This document shows positions 26,725 through 36,713 of a DNA stretch of 64,000 bases, in pieces. The stretch is from the NCBI RefSeq assembly GCF_030345075.1, contig NZ_CP128361.1, positions 1,302,001-1,366,000 on the forward strand. The letters are read 5' to 3'. The position numbers and the translations under genes are program-made. The first letter of the stretch is position 1, and each line of letters starts with the position of its first letter. The notes under the pieces were generated by a model that saw only the letters and a program-made list of their open reading frames with translations, did no database searches and was not told the origin of the DNA. The DNA is from Solwaraspora sp. WMMA2065. Lineage in GTDB: Bacteria > Actinomycetota > Actinomycetes > Mycobacteriales > Micromonosporaceae.

Positions 26725-29154
26725 TTGTCAAGTGCGGTGCAGGCACCCGGGCGTGACAACATCAACGGTGTGGATCAGACCGTCACCGACACCGACCGGC
26801 CCGAGGAACTGGACCGGGCCGCCGATCTCGCCGCGGAGCAGCAGTACGTCACCATGCTGCATGAACAGCTGGACTCTCTGCGGGGGATGGCGCAACGGCG
26901 GCTCGCGACCGCGCTCCGGCAGACCGGTGGCACGCCGCAGGCGCGCTCCGAACGCGAGGCCACGGTAGCACTGCACACCGAACGGATAGCGCAGTACAGC
27001 GCAGTGGAGAACGGACTGTGTTTCGGTCGGCTCGATCTGACCGACGAGGGACACCGCTACATCGGCCGGATCGGGCTCTTCGACGAACAGGGCGATTATG
27101 AGCCGTTGTTGATCGACTGGCGGGCCCCGGCCGCCCGACCCTTCTACCTGGCGACCGCCGCGGCGCCGGACGGTGTCCGCCGCCGGAGGCACATCCGCAG
27201 CCGGCTGCGGACCGTCACCGCGATCGACGACGAGCTGCTCGATCTGGAACTCGCCCGGGACCACCGGACGAGCACGCTGACCGGTGAGGCGGCGCTGTTC
27301 GCCGCGATCACCGCGGGTCGGACCGGGCGGATGAAGGACATCGTCCAGACCATCCAGGCCGAACAGGATGAGATCATTCGGGCACCGGTGGACGGGGCGC
27401 TGGTGGTCCAGGGAGGCCCGGGTACCGGTAAGACCGCCGTCGCGCTGCACCGCGCCGCGTACCTGCTCTACACCCACCGCCGAGAGCTGTCCAGCCGGGG
27501 TGTGCTGGTGGTCGGGCCGAACGCGACCTTCCTGCGGTACATCGCTCAGGTCCTGCCGTCGTTGGCCGAGACCGGGGTGCTGTTGCGTACCCTCGGAGAG
27601 CTGTATCCCGGGGTGCGTGCGACCCGGACCGAACCGGACCGGGTCGCGGAGATCAAGGGTCGGGCGGCGATGGCGGAAGTGGTGGCGGCCGCGATCCGGG
27701 ACCGGCAGGAGGTGCCGGACGAGCCGGTGCTGGTCGACGTGGACGGCCACCAGCTGCGGATCACCGCGCAGATCTGCGCCGACGCGCGCGAACGTACCCG
27801 CCGGTCGGGACGGCTGCACAACCTGGCCCGCCCACTGTTCGACACCGAGATCGTGCACGCGTTGGCTGACCAGATCGCCGACCAGATCGGCATCGACCCG
27901 TACGCGGACGATCCGCTCGGTGGCGACGACGCTCCCGGTGATCCGCAGGTGCTGGCCGAGGCGGACCTCGCGGAGATCCGACGGGAACTGCGCGCCGACC
28001 CGGCGCTGCGGTCGGTCCTGGACCGGTTCTGGCCGGTGCTGACCCCGCAGCGACTGCTCACCGACCTCTTCGCCTCGCCCGAGCGGCTCGCGGCCGCCGC
28101 CCCCGACCTCGGTTCCGCCGAACGCGACGCGCTCCGGCGCGCCCCCGGCGGTGGCTGGTCGCCGGCGGACGTACCGCTGCTCGACGAGGCAGCCGAGTTG
28201 CTCGGTGTCGACGACAGCGCCCAGCAGGCGCTCGCCGAGGCTCAGCGCCGCCAGCGGCTCGAGTACGCCGAGGGAGCGTTGGACGTGCTGCGCGGGTCGG
28301 AGTCCATCGACGTGGAGGACGAGGCGGAGCCGGAGATCCTCGGCGCGACCGACCTGCTCGACGCCGAGGCGCTGGCGACCCGGCAGGTGGCTGGTGACCA
28401 CCGGACGGCTGCCGAACGGGCGGCGGCGGACCGTACCTGGACCTTCGGCCACGTCGTCGTCGACGAGGCCCAGGAACTGTCCGCCATGGCGTGGCGCCTG
28501 CTGATGCGCCGCTGCCCGAACCGGTCGATGACAATCGTCGGGGATGTGGCCCAGACCGGGGCGTTGGCCGGCGCGGAGTCCTGGGCGCAGCTGCTGCGGC
28601 CGTACGTGGCGGACCGCTGGAGGCTGGCCGAGCTGACGGTGAGCTACCGCACTCCGGCCGAGATCCTGGCGGTGGCTGGTCGGGTGCTCGGCGCCATCGA
28701 TCCCGCCGCCTCGGTGCCCCGGGCGGTCCGCGAGTCGGGCGTGCCGGTTCGGTGGGAGCGGGTGCCCCGGGCCGGCCAGCTCGTCGACGGGCTGGTCGAG
28801 CTGATCCGGGCGGAACTGTCCACAGTCGGCGACGGGCGGCTCGGGGTGATCGTGCCGGCCGGCCGGCACGACGGGTTGGTGGAGCAGGTACGGGGGGCAG
28901 TTGACCGGGTCGCGTCCGGTGAGCAGCCCGACCTCGAGTCGCCCGTGGTGGTGTTGACCGTCGCGCAGGTCAAAGGGTTGGAGTTCGACTCGGTCGTGGT
29001 GGTGGATCCCGCCGCGATCGTCGCTGACTCGCCACGGGGCCGCAACGATCTGTACGTGGCGCTGACCCGGGCTACCGCGCGGCTGGCGGTGCTGTACCCC
29101 GGGGAGCTCCCGTCGATTCTCGGCGCGGTCGGCTCCGGCGGCGCTGGCGAGTAG
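26725..29154 (+). CDS. helR: HelR/HelD-like superfamily 1 helicase (RNA polymerase-associated ATPase)
   Basis: An 809-residue UvrD/Rep-like ATPase. An N-terminal helical arm (about 20-70, RPEELDRAADLAAEQQYV) precedes the 1A domain with Walker A GGPGTGKTAVALHR near residue 230, VVVDEAQEL near 575 and a C-terminal YVALTRATARL motif VI. This layout fits actinobacterial HelR/HelD, which bind and recycle stalled RNA polymerase; in Streptomyces HelR gives tolerance to rifamycins. The TTG start at 26725 follows AGGGGG by 5 bases; GTG 26770 is an alternative. The frame upstream runs through the tandem repeats and is not conserved-looking. I do not see a typical rifamycin-associated element here. Confidence 0.85.
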   Translation: MSSAVQAPGRDNINGVDQTVTDTDRPEELDRAADLAAEQQYVTMLHEQLDSLRGMAQRRLATALRQTGGTPQARSEREATVALHTERIAQYSAVENGLCFGRLDLTDEGHRYIGRIGLFDEQGDYEPLLIDWRAPAARPFYLATAAAPDGVRRRRHIRSRLRTVTAIDDELLDLELARDHRTSTLTGEAALFAAITAGRTGRMKDIVQTIQAEQDEIIRAPVDGALVVQGGPGTGKTAVALHRAAYLLYTHRRELSSRGVLVVGPNATFLRYIAQVLPSLAETGVLLRTLGELYPGVRATRTEPDRVAEIKGRAAMAEVVAAAIRDRQEVPDEPVLVDVDGHQLRITAQICADARERTRRSGRLHNLARPLFDTEIVHALADQIADQIGIDPYADDPLGGDDAPGDPQVLAEADLAEIRRELRADPALRSVLDRFWPVLTPQRLLTDLFASPERLAAAAPDLGSAERDALRRAPGGGWSPADVPLLDEAAELLGVDDSAQQALAEAQRRQRLEYAEGALDVLRGSESIDVEDEAEPEILGATDLLDAEALATRQVAGDHRTAAERAAADRTWTFGHVVVDEAQELSAMAWRLLMRRCPNRSMTIVGDVAQTGALAGAESWAQLLRPYVADRWRLAELTVSYRTPAEILAVAGRVLGAIDPAASVPRAVRESGVPVRWERVPRAGQLVDGLVELIRAELSTVGDGRLGVIVPAGRHDGLVEQVRGAVDRVASGEQPDLESPVVVLTVAQVKGLEFDSVVVVDPAAIVADSPRGRNDLYVALTRATARLAVLYPGELPSILGAVGSGGAGE

Positions 29155-29253
29155 ATCGGCTAGCAGGCCGGCTGTGGCGCGGTCCCGGGCGCTGTCCGGT
29201 GGAGGGGGAGAGCGACCGCGGCCGTTGCTGAACCGTTATCTGACCCGGGCGGT

Positions 29254-29292
29254 GCGTCCGGCTTGTCCACCAGCTGTGGACGAGCCGGACGC
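29254..29292. terminator. 17-bp stem-loop between the helicase and methyltransferase cassettes
   Basis: 29254-29270 and 29276-29292 form a 17-bp stem with one G-U pair and a CAGCT loop. It lies 100 bp behind the helicase stop in a 377-bp gap and may end its transcript. The stem halves contain TTGTCCACC and, inverted, TCGTCCACA, each one base from the DnaA box TTGTCCACA. The rest of the gap shows no ORF; a promoter for the next cassette probably lies at about 29400-29500. Confidence 0.5.
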
Positions 29293-29531
29293 GCCGTTGG
29301 TCATAGGAGCGACAAATATCGCCAAAACCAGACAACCTCGGGTCCGTTTCCGATCGTCGGGGGGCGGGGTGCCGGTGGGGCTGGCGGTGTCCACGGGGTC
29401 GGCCGCGTAGGGTGTACGGCAGCTGTCCGTAAGATGGCGTGTCAGACAACCTTCGGTGACGTCGGCCCCTGTCCGGGCCGCAGTTGACAGACGCACCGCA
29501 CGAAACTCGACACAGTTGGGAGGTGGCCGGC

Positions 29532-29681
29532 GTGGATTACCTGGCCTACCTGGATGCCGGTTCTGGCAGCCTGATCGTTCAAGCGGTGGTGGCTGGCGCC
29601 GCCGGCATGGTCGTCGCGACCAAGCTCTACTGGCGCCGGCTGGTCAGCCGGTTCCGTAAGCAGCCCACCAAGAAGGACTGA
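29532..29681 (+). CDS. 49-residue single-pass membrane protein (DPGSGS-like motif)
   Basis: MDYLAYLDAGSGSLIVQ opens the protein, followed by one membrane helix (VVAGAAGMVVATKLYW) and a basic tail with RRLVSRFRKQ. Short proteins with a YLDPGSGS-type start are recurrent next to methyltransferase and sulfatase-like genes in other bacteria, from memory; function is unknown. GTG 29532 is supported by GGGAGG 8 bases upstream (29518-29523). The stop is 14 bp before the methyltransferase start, so the genes are one operon. Confidence 0.75.
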   Translation: MDYLAYLDAGSGSLIVQAVVAGAAGMVVATKLYWRRLVSRFRKQPTKKD

Positions 29682-29695
29682 GCGGCCCGGCACCG

Positions 29696-31138
29696 ATGAT
29701 CTCCGAATCGACCACCTCGACCCTCCGTGACGAGCCCGGCTCGTTCCGGGACCCGGACAACCAAGTCTTCTACGCCGACGGCGCGGTGCTCCGCGGCCTG
29801 GGACCCCAGGCTGCGAGTGACTGGGCGGCAGTCCGGGACAGCGCCTTCCTGGCGCCGCTGATGGCTGCCGGCAAGGTCGTCGCCACCAAGGCCGTCGAGC
29901 CGGGAGACCTGCCCGCAACGGTCGCCGACCGGTGGACGACGGTGCTGCGACACGAGCGGGTGCCGTTCGTGTCCTACCCCTACGAGTGGTCCTTCGCCCA
30001 ACTGCGCGACGCCGCCCGGCTGCATCTGGAAGTGCTGGAGGCGGCGCTCGCCGACGGGGTCACCATGACCGACGGCTCGGCGTACAACCTGCAGTGGCGC
30101 GGCGCCGACCCGGTCTTCATCGACGTGGGCTCGTTCCAGCCGGCCGCCACTGGCGAACCCTGGGCCGGCTACCGGCAGTTCTGCCAGACCATGCTCTACC
30201 CGTTGATGCTGCAGGCGCATCTGGGCCTGGACTTCCAACCGTTGCTGCGGTCGCGCATCGACGGCATCGAGTCGGGTCAGATGCGGCGGCTGTTCCGCGG
30301 TGCCCGGCGGTGGCGGGCCGGTGTTCTCAAGCACGTCCACCTGCACGACGCGATGCAGACCCGGCACGCCTCGGCCAGTACCGGATCGGTGCGGGCGGAG
30401 ATCCGCGACGCCGGCTTCTCCACCGAGCTCGTCCGGGCCACGGTCCGGGCCGTCGCCAAGCTGGTGGACCGCCTGGACTGGGCGCCGCCGGGCAGTCACT
30501 GGGTCGACTACCAGCAGACCTGTACCTACTCCGACGCCGACCGCACGGCGAAGACCACCTTCGTCGACGCCGAACTCGCCGCACACCGCCCGGGGACAGT
30601 GTTCGACCTCGGTGCCAACGACGGCACGTACTCCCGGATCGCCGCCGCCCACGCCGAGCAGGTGGTGGCCGTGGAAAGCGACCCGGCGGTCGTCGACCAC
30701 CTGTACCGGCGGCTGCGCGCCGACGGGCAGCGGCGGATCCTGCCGATCCTGATGGACCTCGCCGACCCGTCGCCCGGCGGTGGCTGGGCCGGCAACGAGC
30801 GTACGTCGTTTACCGCCCGGGCCCGGGCGGACACGGTGCTTGCCCTGGCGGTCATCCACCACCTGGCGATCGGGCGCAACGTGCCGCTGCCAAGGGTCTT
30901 GGACTGGCTGACCGGTCTGCTGCCGGCCGGCGGCGGCACCGGCCAGATGATCATCGAGTTCGTCCACCCGGACGACCCGATGGCCCGGCAACTGCTTGCC
31001 AACAAGCCCGCCGGGCTCTTCCCCGACTACCACCGGGCGGAGTTCGAGCGGCTGCTCGCCGAACGGTACGAGATCACCCGGCGGGAGGAACTCCCGTCCG
31101 GCACCCGGACGTTGTACGCCGGGATCCAGCGTGGCTGA
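29696..31138 (+). CDS. class I SAM-dependent methyltransferase (NoeA-like two-part protein)
   Basis: A 480-residue cytoplasmic protein. The first ~270 residues (FRDPDNQVFYADGAVLRGL, then GSAYNLQWRGADPVFIDVGSF) match the N-terminal region of large nodulation-type (NoeA-like) methyltransferases. The SAM site is VFDLGANDGTYSRIA near residue 304, followed by AVESDP and LALAVIHHLAIGR. Substrate is likely a cell-surface glycan or lipid-linked sugar, by analogy only. ATG 29696 is 14 bp after the small membrane protein stop; the 3' end overlaps the sulfatase-like gene by 8 bases. Confidence 0.82.
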   Translation: MISESTTSTLRDEPGSFRDPDNQVFYADGAVLRGLGPQAASDWAAVRDSAFLAPLMAAGKVVATKAVEPGDLPATVADRWTTVLRHERVPFVSYPYEWSFAQLRDAARLHLEVLEAALADGVTMTDGSAYNLQWRGADPVFIDVGSFQPAATGEPWAGYRQFCQTMLYPLMLQAHLGLDFQPLLRSRIDGIESGQMRRLFRGARRWRAGVLKHVHLHDAMQTRHASASTGSVRAEIRDAGFSTELVRATVRAVAKLVDRLDWAPPGSHWVDYQQTCTYSDADRTAKTTFVDAELAAHRPGTVFDLGANDGTYSRIAAAHAEQVVAVESDPAVVDHLYRRLRADGQRRILPILMDLADPSPGGGWAGNERTSFTARARADTVLALAVIHHLAIGRNVPLPRVLDWLTGLLPAGGGTGQMIIEFVHPDDPMARQLLANKPAGLFPDYHRAEFERLLAERYEITRREELPSGTRTLYAGIQRG

Positions 31139-33266
31139 CTCGGAGCCCGGTACCGCTGCGGCGGTACCGGCCCCGGCCGGCCCGCCGTCCGCCGATTCCC
31201 GTCCGTTGTCAGCCGACCCGGCCCCGCCTACCCGCAGGTCGACGGAGCTGCGTCGGCTGCTCGAGATCGTCGCACTGTGCGGCCTGGTCGTTGCGCAGCC
31301 GTTGCTGGATGTCGTCGGGCGCAGCCCGGACTTTTTCCTCTTCCACGGTGCCGGGACGGCCGAGATCCTGCTGCTGGTGGCGTTCTACGTGGTCGTACCG
31401 CCGCTGGTGTGCTGGTTGCCCGGCGCGCTGATCGGGCTGGCCGGTCCGTCGGTCCGCCGGACCGTTCACCTGGTGACGGTCGGGCTGCTGCTGGTAGCCC
31501 TGGCGGTACAGGTCGGCAAGCACCTGTTGCCGGTCCGAGGCCTGCCGCTGCTGGCCGCCGCGCTGCTGACCGGCGTGGCCGTGACCTGGGCCTACCGGCG
31601 CTGGCTTGGGCTGGGACAGCTGCTGCGGCTGGCTGCTGTCGGACCAGCGGTCTTCGTGGTGCTGTTCGTGTTCACCTCGCCGGCCTCGGCGGTAGTGCTC
31701 GGCAGCGAGCAGACCAGCGCCGGGCCTGGCACGGCCACCGGCGACGGCAGACACCCGCCGGTGGTGGTGCTGATCCTCGACGAGCTGCCGCTGTTGTCGC
31801 TGCTCGGCCCAGACGGGCGGATCGACGCCGAACGCTACCCGCACTTCGCCGAGCTGGCCGCCGGTTCGACCTGGTACCGCAACGCCACCGCGGTCAGTGG
31901 CTGGACCCCGTACGCGCTGCCGGCGATGCTGTCCGGCCGGTACCCCGAACGCGAAGTGGCACCGCACTACTCCCAGCATCCGGACAACCTGTTCAGCGCG
32001 CTCGGCGGTACCTACCAGATACGGGCGCAGGAGAGCATTACCGAGCTCTGCGCGCCGAGTCGCTGCGAGGCGGAGCCCACCACGGCGGCCCTGCCGGTGC
32101 TGTTCCAGGAGACCGCCGCCCTGCTCGGCCAGATCCTGTCGCCGGTGGAGAGCCATGACGACCCGACGGCGAGTTTCCGCGAGCCGACCCGCCGCGACGC
32201 CGGGCTCACCGGCGCGGCCCTGGTCGGCGCCGACGCCCCGACCGACCCCAGATTCCGGTTCGACGCCCTCGACGACAACCAACCAGCCCGGTTCACCACG
32301 TTCCTCGACGGCCTGGCCACCCCGGACCAGGGGCCAACGCTGCATTTTCTCCACCTGCTGATGCCGCACGCACCGTGGAGCTACCTGCCGTCCGGTGTCC
32401 GCTACGAGGCTCCCGAGGACTTCCCGAACGAAGGCGCCGGCTGGGTGGAGCTGGCCCGTCAGCGGCACCTGGCCCAGCTCGGCTACACCGACGGCCTGAT
32501 CGGGCAGACCCTGGCGGCGTTGCGGTCGAGCGGCCGCTACGACGACGCGCTGCTGGTCGTCACCGCCGACCACGGGGTGAGCTTCACCCTTGGGGAGCAG
32601 GGGCGGGGCATGGGTGCGGTGCGGGCCGCACCGGCCGAGGTGCTGTGGGTGCCGACCTTCGTCAAGGAGCCGGGCCAGCAGACGGGTCGGGTCGACGACC
32701 GCAACTGGGAGCACGTCGACCTGCTGCCGACCATCGCGGCGCACGCGGGCATCGACCTGCCGTTCGAGGTCGACGGCCGATGCGGCACCTGCCCGCCCCG
32801 GGAACGGGTGGACAAGCAGTTCCGGGACGTTCCGGGTGAGCCGGTGACGGTGCCGGGCCCGGCGACGTACACCGCCCTGACCACCGGCCAGGCCGGTCCG
32901 CCGTTACCCGCGCCGCTGGTGCCGGAGCTGGTCGGTCGCCCGGTCGTCGAGCTGCCGGTCACCGACGACGGCATTCGCGCCACCGTCAGCAACGCGAGCA
33001 GTTACACCGACGTCGACCCGGCAAGCGGCAACCTGCCTGCGCTGGCGTACGGCGAGCTGCCCGACCAGGTGGCGACCGGCGCTCCGCTCGCGGTGGCGGT
33101 GAACGGGCGGATCGCCACTGTGGTGCCGGCACTGGCCCCCGACGCCGAGGGGCGGCGGTTCGCCGCACTGATCACCGACGAGTCGCTGTGGCGCTCCGGC
33201 GACAACCGGGTGGAGATCTTCGAGGTGGTCGATGCCGGTACCGAGCTGCGGCGGCGCACTGACTGA
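31131..33266 (+). CDS. membrane sulfatase/LtaS-like alkaline-phosphatase-superfamily protein
   Basis: A 711-residue protein with a disordered N-terminus (1-35), about five membrane helices (residues 40-190) and an extracytoplasmic catalytic domain. The metal site begins at VVVLILDELPLLSLLG, the likely nucleophile is Thr or Ser in SGWTPYALPAMLSGRYPE, and VVTADHGVSF plus LLPTIAAHAGI close the active site. No Cys-x-Pro-x-Arg sulfatase signature is present, so phospho- or glycerophospho-transfer like LtaS is as likely as sulfate hydrolysis. GTG 31131 overlaps the methyltransferase stop. Confidence 0.82.
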   Translation: MADSEPGTAAAVPAPAGPPSADSRPLSADPAPPTRRSTELRRLLEIVALCGLVVAQPLLDVVGRSPDFFLFHGAGTAEILLLVAFYVVVPPLVCWLPGALIGLAGPSVRRTVHLVTVGLLLVALAVQVGKHLLPVRGLPLLAAALLTGVAVTWAYRRWLGLGQLLRLAAVGPAVFVVLFVFTSPASAVVLGSEQTSAGPGTATGDGRHPPVVVLILDELPLLSLLGPDGRIDAERYPHFAELAAGSTWYRNATAVSGWTPYALPAMLSGRYPEREVAPHYSQHPDNLFSALGGTYQIRAQESITELCAPSRCEAEPTTAALPVLFQETAALLGQILSPVESHDDPTASFREPTRRDAGLTGAALVGADAPTDPRFRFDALDDNQPARFTTFLDGLATPDQGPTLHFLHLLMPHAPWSYLPSGVRYEAPEDFPNEGAGWVELARQRHLAQLGYTDGLIGQTLAALRSSGRYDDALLVVTADHGVSFTLGEQGRGMGAVRAAPAEVLWVPTFVKEPGQQTGRVDDRNWEHVDLLPTIAAHAGIDLPFEVDGRCGTCPPRERVDKQFRDVPGEPVTVPGPATYTALTTGQAGPPLPAPLVPELVGRPVVELPVTDDGIRATVSNASSYTDVDPASGNLPALAYGELPDQVATGAPLAVAVNGRIATVVPALAPDAEGRRFAALITDESLWRSGDNRVEIFEVVDAGTELRRRTD

Positions 33267-33428
33267 CTGGTGCTTTCATCCGTTTCTGGAGTATTTCGTG
33301 GTGTCCGACCACCGGATCGGGTGACGCATCCCTCACCCTCACCTGCTCGCTGCGGCAGCGCACCACCGCAGGATTACGGTAAGAAATGAGGCACTCGACG
33401 AAGATCTGCCGGCGAAGTGAGGGACCAT

Positions 33429-34712
33429 ATGACGGATGTGAAGCTGGACCATCCCGGTGGCCAACTGTCGATGCCGGTGCAGCCGGCCATCGAAGGTCCG
33501 CCCGGGATCGAGGTCGGGGCGCTGCTGAAGGAGACCGGTCACGTCACGTTCGACCCGGGCTACGTCAACACCGCCTCCTGTGCGTCGGCGATCACCTACA
33601 TCGACGGCGATGCCGGGATTCTGCGCTACCGGGGCTACCCCATCGACCAACTGGCCGGCAAGGCGTCCTTCCTTGAGGTCAGCTACCTGCTCATCTACGG
33701 TGAGTTGCCGACCAGTGATGAGCTGGCTGCTTTCAGTGAGCAGATTCGGCTGCACACGCTGCTGCACGAGGAGATGCGTCGGTTCTTCGACGGCTTTCCC
33801 CGCGACGCGCACCCGATGGCGGTGCTCTCCTCTGCGGTGAGCGCCCTGTCAACCTTCTACCAGGACAGCCTGGACCCGTTCGACACCGACCACGTCGAAA
33901 TTTCCACGGTGCGGTTGATGGCCAAGGTGCCGACCATCGCCTCGTACGCGTACAAGAAGTCGATCGGCCAGCCGCTGCTCTACCCGGACAACGCGCTCGG
34001 CTACGTGGAGAACTTCCTGCGGATGACGTTCGGTGTGCCGGCCACCGAGTACCAGGCCGACCCGGTCATCGCGCAGGTGCTGGACATGTTGTTCGTGCTG
34101 CACGCCGATCACGAGCAGAACTGCTCGACGTCAACGGTGCGGCTGGTCGGCTCCAGCAACGCCAACCTGTTCGCCTCGGTCTCGGCCGGGGTCAACGCGT
34201 TGTTCGGCCCGCTGCATGGCGGTGCGAACCAGGCGGTGCTGGAGATGCTGCAGGAGATCCACGCCTCCGGCGGCGACGTGCAGGACTTCGTCCGGCGGGT
34301 CAAGAACAAGGAGGCCGGCGTCAAGCTGATGGGCTTCGGCCATCGGGTCTACAAGAACTACGACCCGCGGGCGGCCATCGTCAAGCAGGCGGCGCAGGAC
34401 GTGCTGGGCCGGCTGGACAAACCGGACCCGTTGCTGGACATCGCGATGCGGCTGGAGGAGATCGCGCTCGCCGACGACTTCTTTGTCTCCCGCAGGCTCT
34501 ACCCGAACGTGGACTTCTACACCGGGCTGATCTACAAGGCGATGGGTTTCCCACCGAAGATGTTCACCGTGCTGTTCGCCCTGGGCCGACTGCCCGGTTG
34601 GATCGCACAGTGGCGGGAGATGATCGCCGACCCGACCAACAAGATCGGCCGGCCCCGACAGCTCTACGTCGGTCCGCAGGAGCGTCAGTTCGTCCCGGTC
34701 GGCCAGCGCTGA
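33429..34712 (+). CDS. gltA: citrate synthase
   Basis: A 427-residue type II citrate synthase of the TCA cycle, condensing acetyl-CoA with oxaloacetate. Conserved features: FDPGYVNTASCASAITYIDG, the RYRGYPI loop, LHADHEQNCSTSTVR, FGPLHGGANQ with the catalytic His, and GFGHRVYKNYDPR; the distal Asp is in YPNVDFYTG. ATG 33429 follows GAGGG by 5 bases. The gene stands alone, with 162 bp before it and a strong hairpin behind. Confidence 0.97.
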   Translation: MTDVKLDHPGGQLSMPVQPAIEGPPGIEVGALLKETGHVTFDPGYVNTASCASAITYIDGDAGILRYRGYPIDQLAGKASFLEVSYLLIYGELPTSDELAAFSEQIRLHTLLHEEMRRFFDGFPRDAHPMAVLSSAVSALSTFYQDSLDPFDTDHVEISTVRLMAKVPTIASYAYKKSIGQPLLYPDNALGYVENFLRMTFGVPATEYQADPVIAQVLDMLFVLHADHEQNCSTSTVRLVGSSNANLFASVSAGVNALFGPLHGGANQAVLEMLQEIHASGGDVQDFVRRVKNKEAGVKLMGFGHRVYKNYDPRAAIVKQAAQDVLGRLDKPDPLLDIAMRLEEIALADDFFVSRRLYPNVDFYTGLIYKAMGFPPKMFTVLFALGRLPGWIAQWREMIADPTNKIGRPRQLYVGPQERQFVPVGQR

Positions 34713-34717
34713 ACCTC

Positions 34718-34757
34718 GTCGGCGGGGGCGCCTGCGCTCGCAGGCGCCCCCGCCGAC
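34718..34757. terminator. bidirectional 18-bp terminator hairpin between gltA and glgB
   Basis: 34718-34735 and 34740-34757 form a perfect 18-bp GC-rich stem with a GCTC loop, five bases after the gltA stop and 12 bases before the convergent glgB stop. The symmetry would serve both genes. Confidence 0.8.
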
Positions 34758-34769
34758 GGCGTCGGACTG

Positions 34770-36713
34770 TCAGCCGGCGCGCGTCTCGGCCGTCTCGGTC
34801 GCTGGTCGGCCGCCACCGCCGTCGGTCCGCGCCACCGGGTCCGGGCGCAGCCAGACCGTGGCGAACGGCCCGACCTGCAGCCCAGCGGACACCGGCTGAC
34901 CGTGCAGTGGCGCACCGTCAGCCACGACGGCCCCGAGGTTGCCGACGTTCGATCCGCCATACCACTCGGCATCGGTGTTGATCGTCTCCTGCCAGCGGCC
35001 GGGCTGCGGCAGTCCGATCCGGTATCCGTGCCGGGGCACCCCGGAGAAATTGACCACGCAGGCCAGGACGCTACCGTCGCGGGCGCGCCGGAGGAACGAG
35101 ACGACGTTGGCCTGCCGGTCGGTGTGGTCGATCCACCCGAATCCGCCCGGTGTCACGTCCAGCTCCCACAACGCCGGGCACTGCCGGTAGACCGCGTTCA
35201 GGTCCCGGAGCAGATTGAGAACCCCGCCGGCCGCCGGGTCTGCGGCCAGTGACCAGTCGAGCCCGCGCTGCTCGCTCCACTCCTGCTCGTCGGCCAGTTC
35301 ACTGCCCATGAACAGCAGTTGCTTGCCGGGGAACGCCCACATGTAGGCAAGCAGCCCGCGTAGCCCGGCCAGCCGCTGCCACCGGTCGCCGGGCAGCTTC
35401 GCGGTCAGTGAGCCCTTGCCATGCACCACCTCGTCGTGACTGATCGGCAGCAGGAACTGCTCGGTGTGTGCGTACGCCGCCGGCCAGGTCATCTCGTCGT
35501 GGTGGTGGCTGCGGTGCACCGGATCGCGGGCGAGGTAGCTCAGCGTGTCGTGCATCCAGCCCATGTTCCACTTGAGCCCGAAGCCGAGCCCGCCCCAGTC
35601 GGTGGGTCTGGTGACCCCCGGCCAGGCGGTGGACTCCTCCGCGATCATCACGACGCCCGGATTGAGCCGGTACGCGGTCGCGTTGAGCTCCTTGAGCAAC
35701 TCGATCGCCTCGGTGTGGGCGTTGCCGCCGGAGTCGTTGGGCAGCCACTGGCCCGGCCCCCGCGAATAGTCCAGGTACAGCATCGAGGCGACCGCGTCGA
35801 CCCGCAGCCCGTCAACGTGGAACTCCTCCAGCCAGTACAGGGCGTTGGCGACGAGGAAGTTGCGTACCTCCCGCCGGCCATAGTCGAAGATCAGGCTGCC
35901 CCAGTCAGGGTGCTCGCCACGGCGCGGATCCGGATGTTCGTACAGCGCGGTGCCGTCGAACCGGGCCAGGGCCCAGGCATCGCGGGGGAAGTGCGCCGGC
36001 ACCCAGTCCAGCAGGACTCCGATACCCGCGCCGTGCAGCCGGTCGACCAGATGCCGGAAGTCATCCGGGGTGCCGAACCGGGAGGTCGGCGCGTAGTAGC
36101 CGGTCACCTGGTACCCCCAGGAGCCGCCGAACGGATGCTCCATCACCGGCATCAACTCGACGTGGGTGAAGCCCAGGTCCGACACGTAGGAGACCAGTTG
36201 GTCGGCCAGTTCCCGGTAGCTGAGCCCGGGGCGCCACGAGCCGAGGTGCACCTCGTAGACGGACATCGGCCGGGCGTGGTGGTCACCCCGCCGGTTGCGC
36301 AACCAGTCCGCGTCCTGCCAGACGTACCCGGACTGGTACACCACCGAGGCCGTCCGGGGCGGCACCTCGGTGGCCTGCGCCATCGGGTCGGCCCGGTCCG
36401 CCCAGGAGCCGTCGCACCCCTGGACGCGGTACTTGTAGCGCTGTCCGGCGACGACGCCCGGCACGAAACCGGCCCACACGCCACCGGATTCGAGCCGGTC
36501 CAACTCCTGGCCGTCGTACGGGCCCCAGCCGGGACCGTCGCCGATCACCCGGACCCGGCGGGCGTTCGGCGCCCACACCGCGAACCGGCATCCGCCGGGC
36601 TGCGGGTGGGCGCCGAGCATCCGCCACAGTTGTTCGTGGCGTCCTTCGGCGAACAGGTGCAGGTCGATGTCGCCGATCGTCTCGGTCAGGGCAGCCTCCC
36701 GGGTAGCGGTCAT
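34770..36713 (-). CDS. glgB: 1,4-alpha-glucan branching enzyme
   Basis: A 647-residue GH13 enzyme forming alpha-1,6 branches in glycogen. A CBM48-like N-terminal domain ([19 protein letters not shown]) is followed by the barrel: [29 protein letters not shown] with the nucleophile Asp, MIAEESTAW with the acid Glu, and [13 protein letters not shown]. The first ~30 residues are short, so it lacks the extra N1 module of long GlgBs. ATG 36713 overlaps the stop of the GT4 gene (ATGA), which decides the start. Confidence 0.95.
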   Translation of the reverse strand: MTATREAALTETIGDIDLHLFAEGRHEQLWRMLGAHPQPGGCRFAVWAPNARRVRVIGDGPGWGPYDGQELDRLESGGVWAGFVPGVVAGQRYKYRVQGCDGSWADRADPMAQATEVPPRTASVVYQSGYVWQDADWLRNRRGDHHARPMSVYEVHLGSWRPGLSYRELADQLVSYVSDLGFTHVELMPVMEHPFGGSWGYQVTGYYAPTSRFGTPDDFRHLVDRLHGAGIGVLLDWVPAHFPRDAWALARFDGTALYEHPDPRRGEHPDWGSLIFDYGRREVRNFLVANALYWLEEFHVDGLRVDAVASMLYLDYSRGPGQWLPNDSGGNAHTEAIELLKELNATAYRLNPGVVMIAEESTAWPGVTRPTDWGGLGFGLKWNMGWMHDTLSYLARDPVHRSHHHDEMTWPAAYAHTEQFLLPISHDEVVHGKGSLTAKLPGDRWQRLAGLRGLLAYMWAFPGKQLLFMGSELADEQEWSEQRGLDWSLAADPAAGGVLNLLRDLNAVYRQCPALWELDVTPGGFGWIDHTDRQANVVSFLRRARDGSVLACVVNFSGVPRHGYRIGLPQPGRWQETINTDAEWYGGSNVGNLGAVVADGAPLHGQPVSAGLQVGPFATVWLRPDPVARTDGGGGRPATETAETRAG

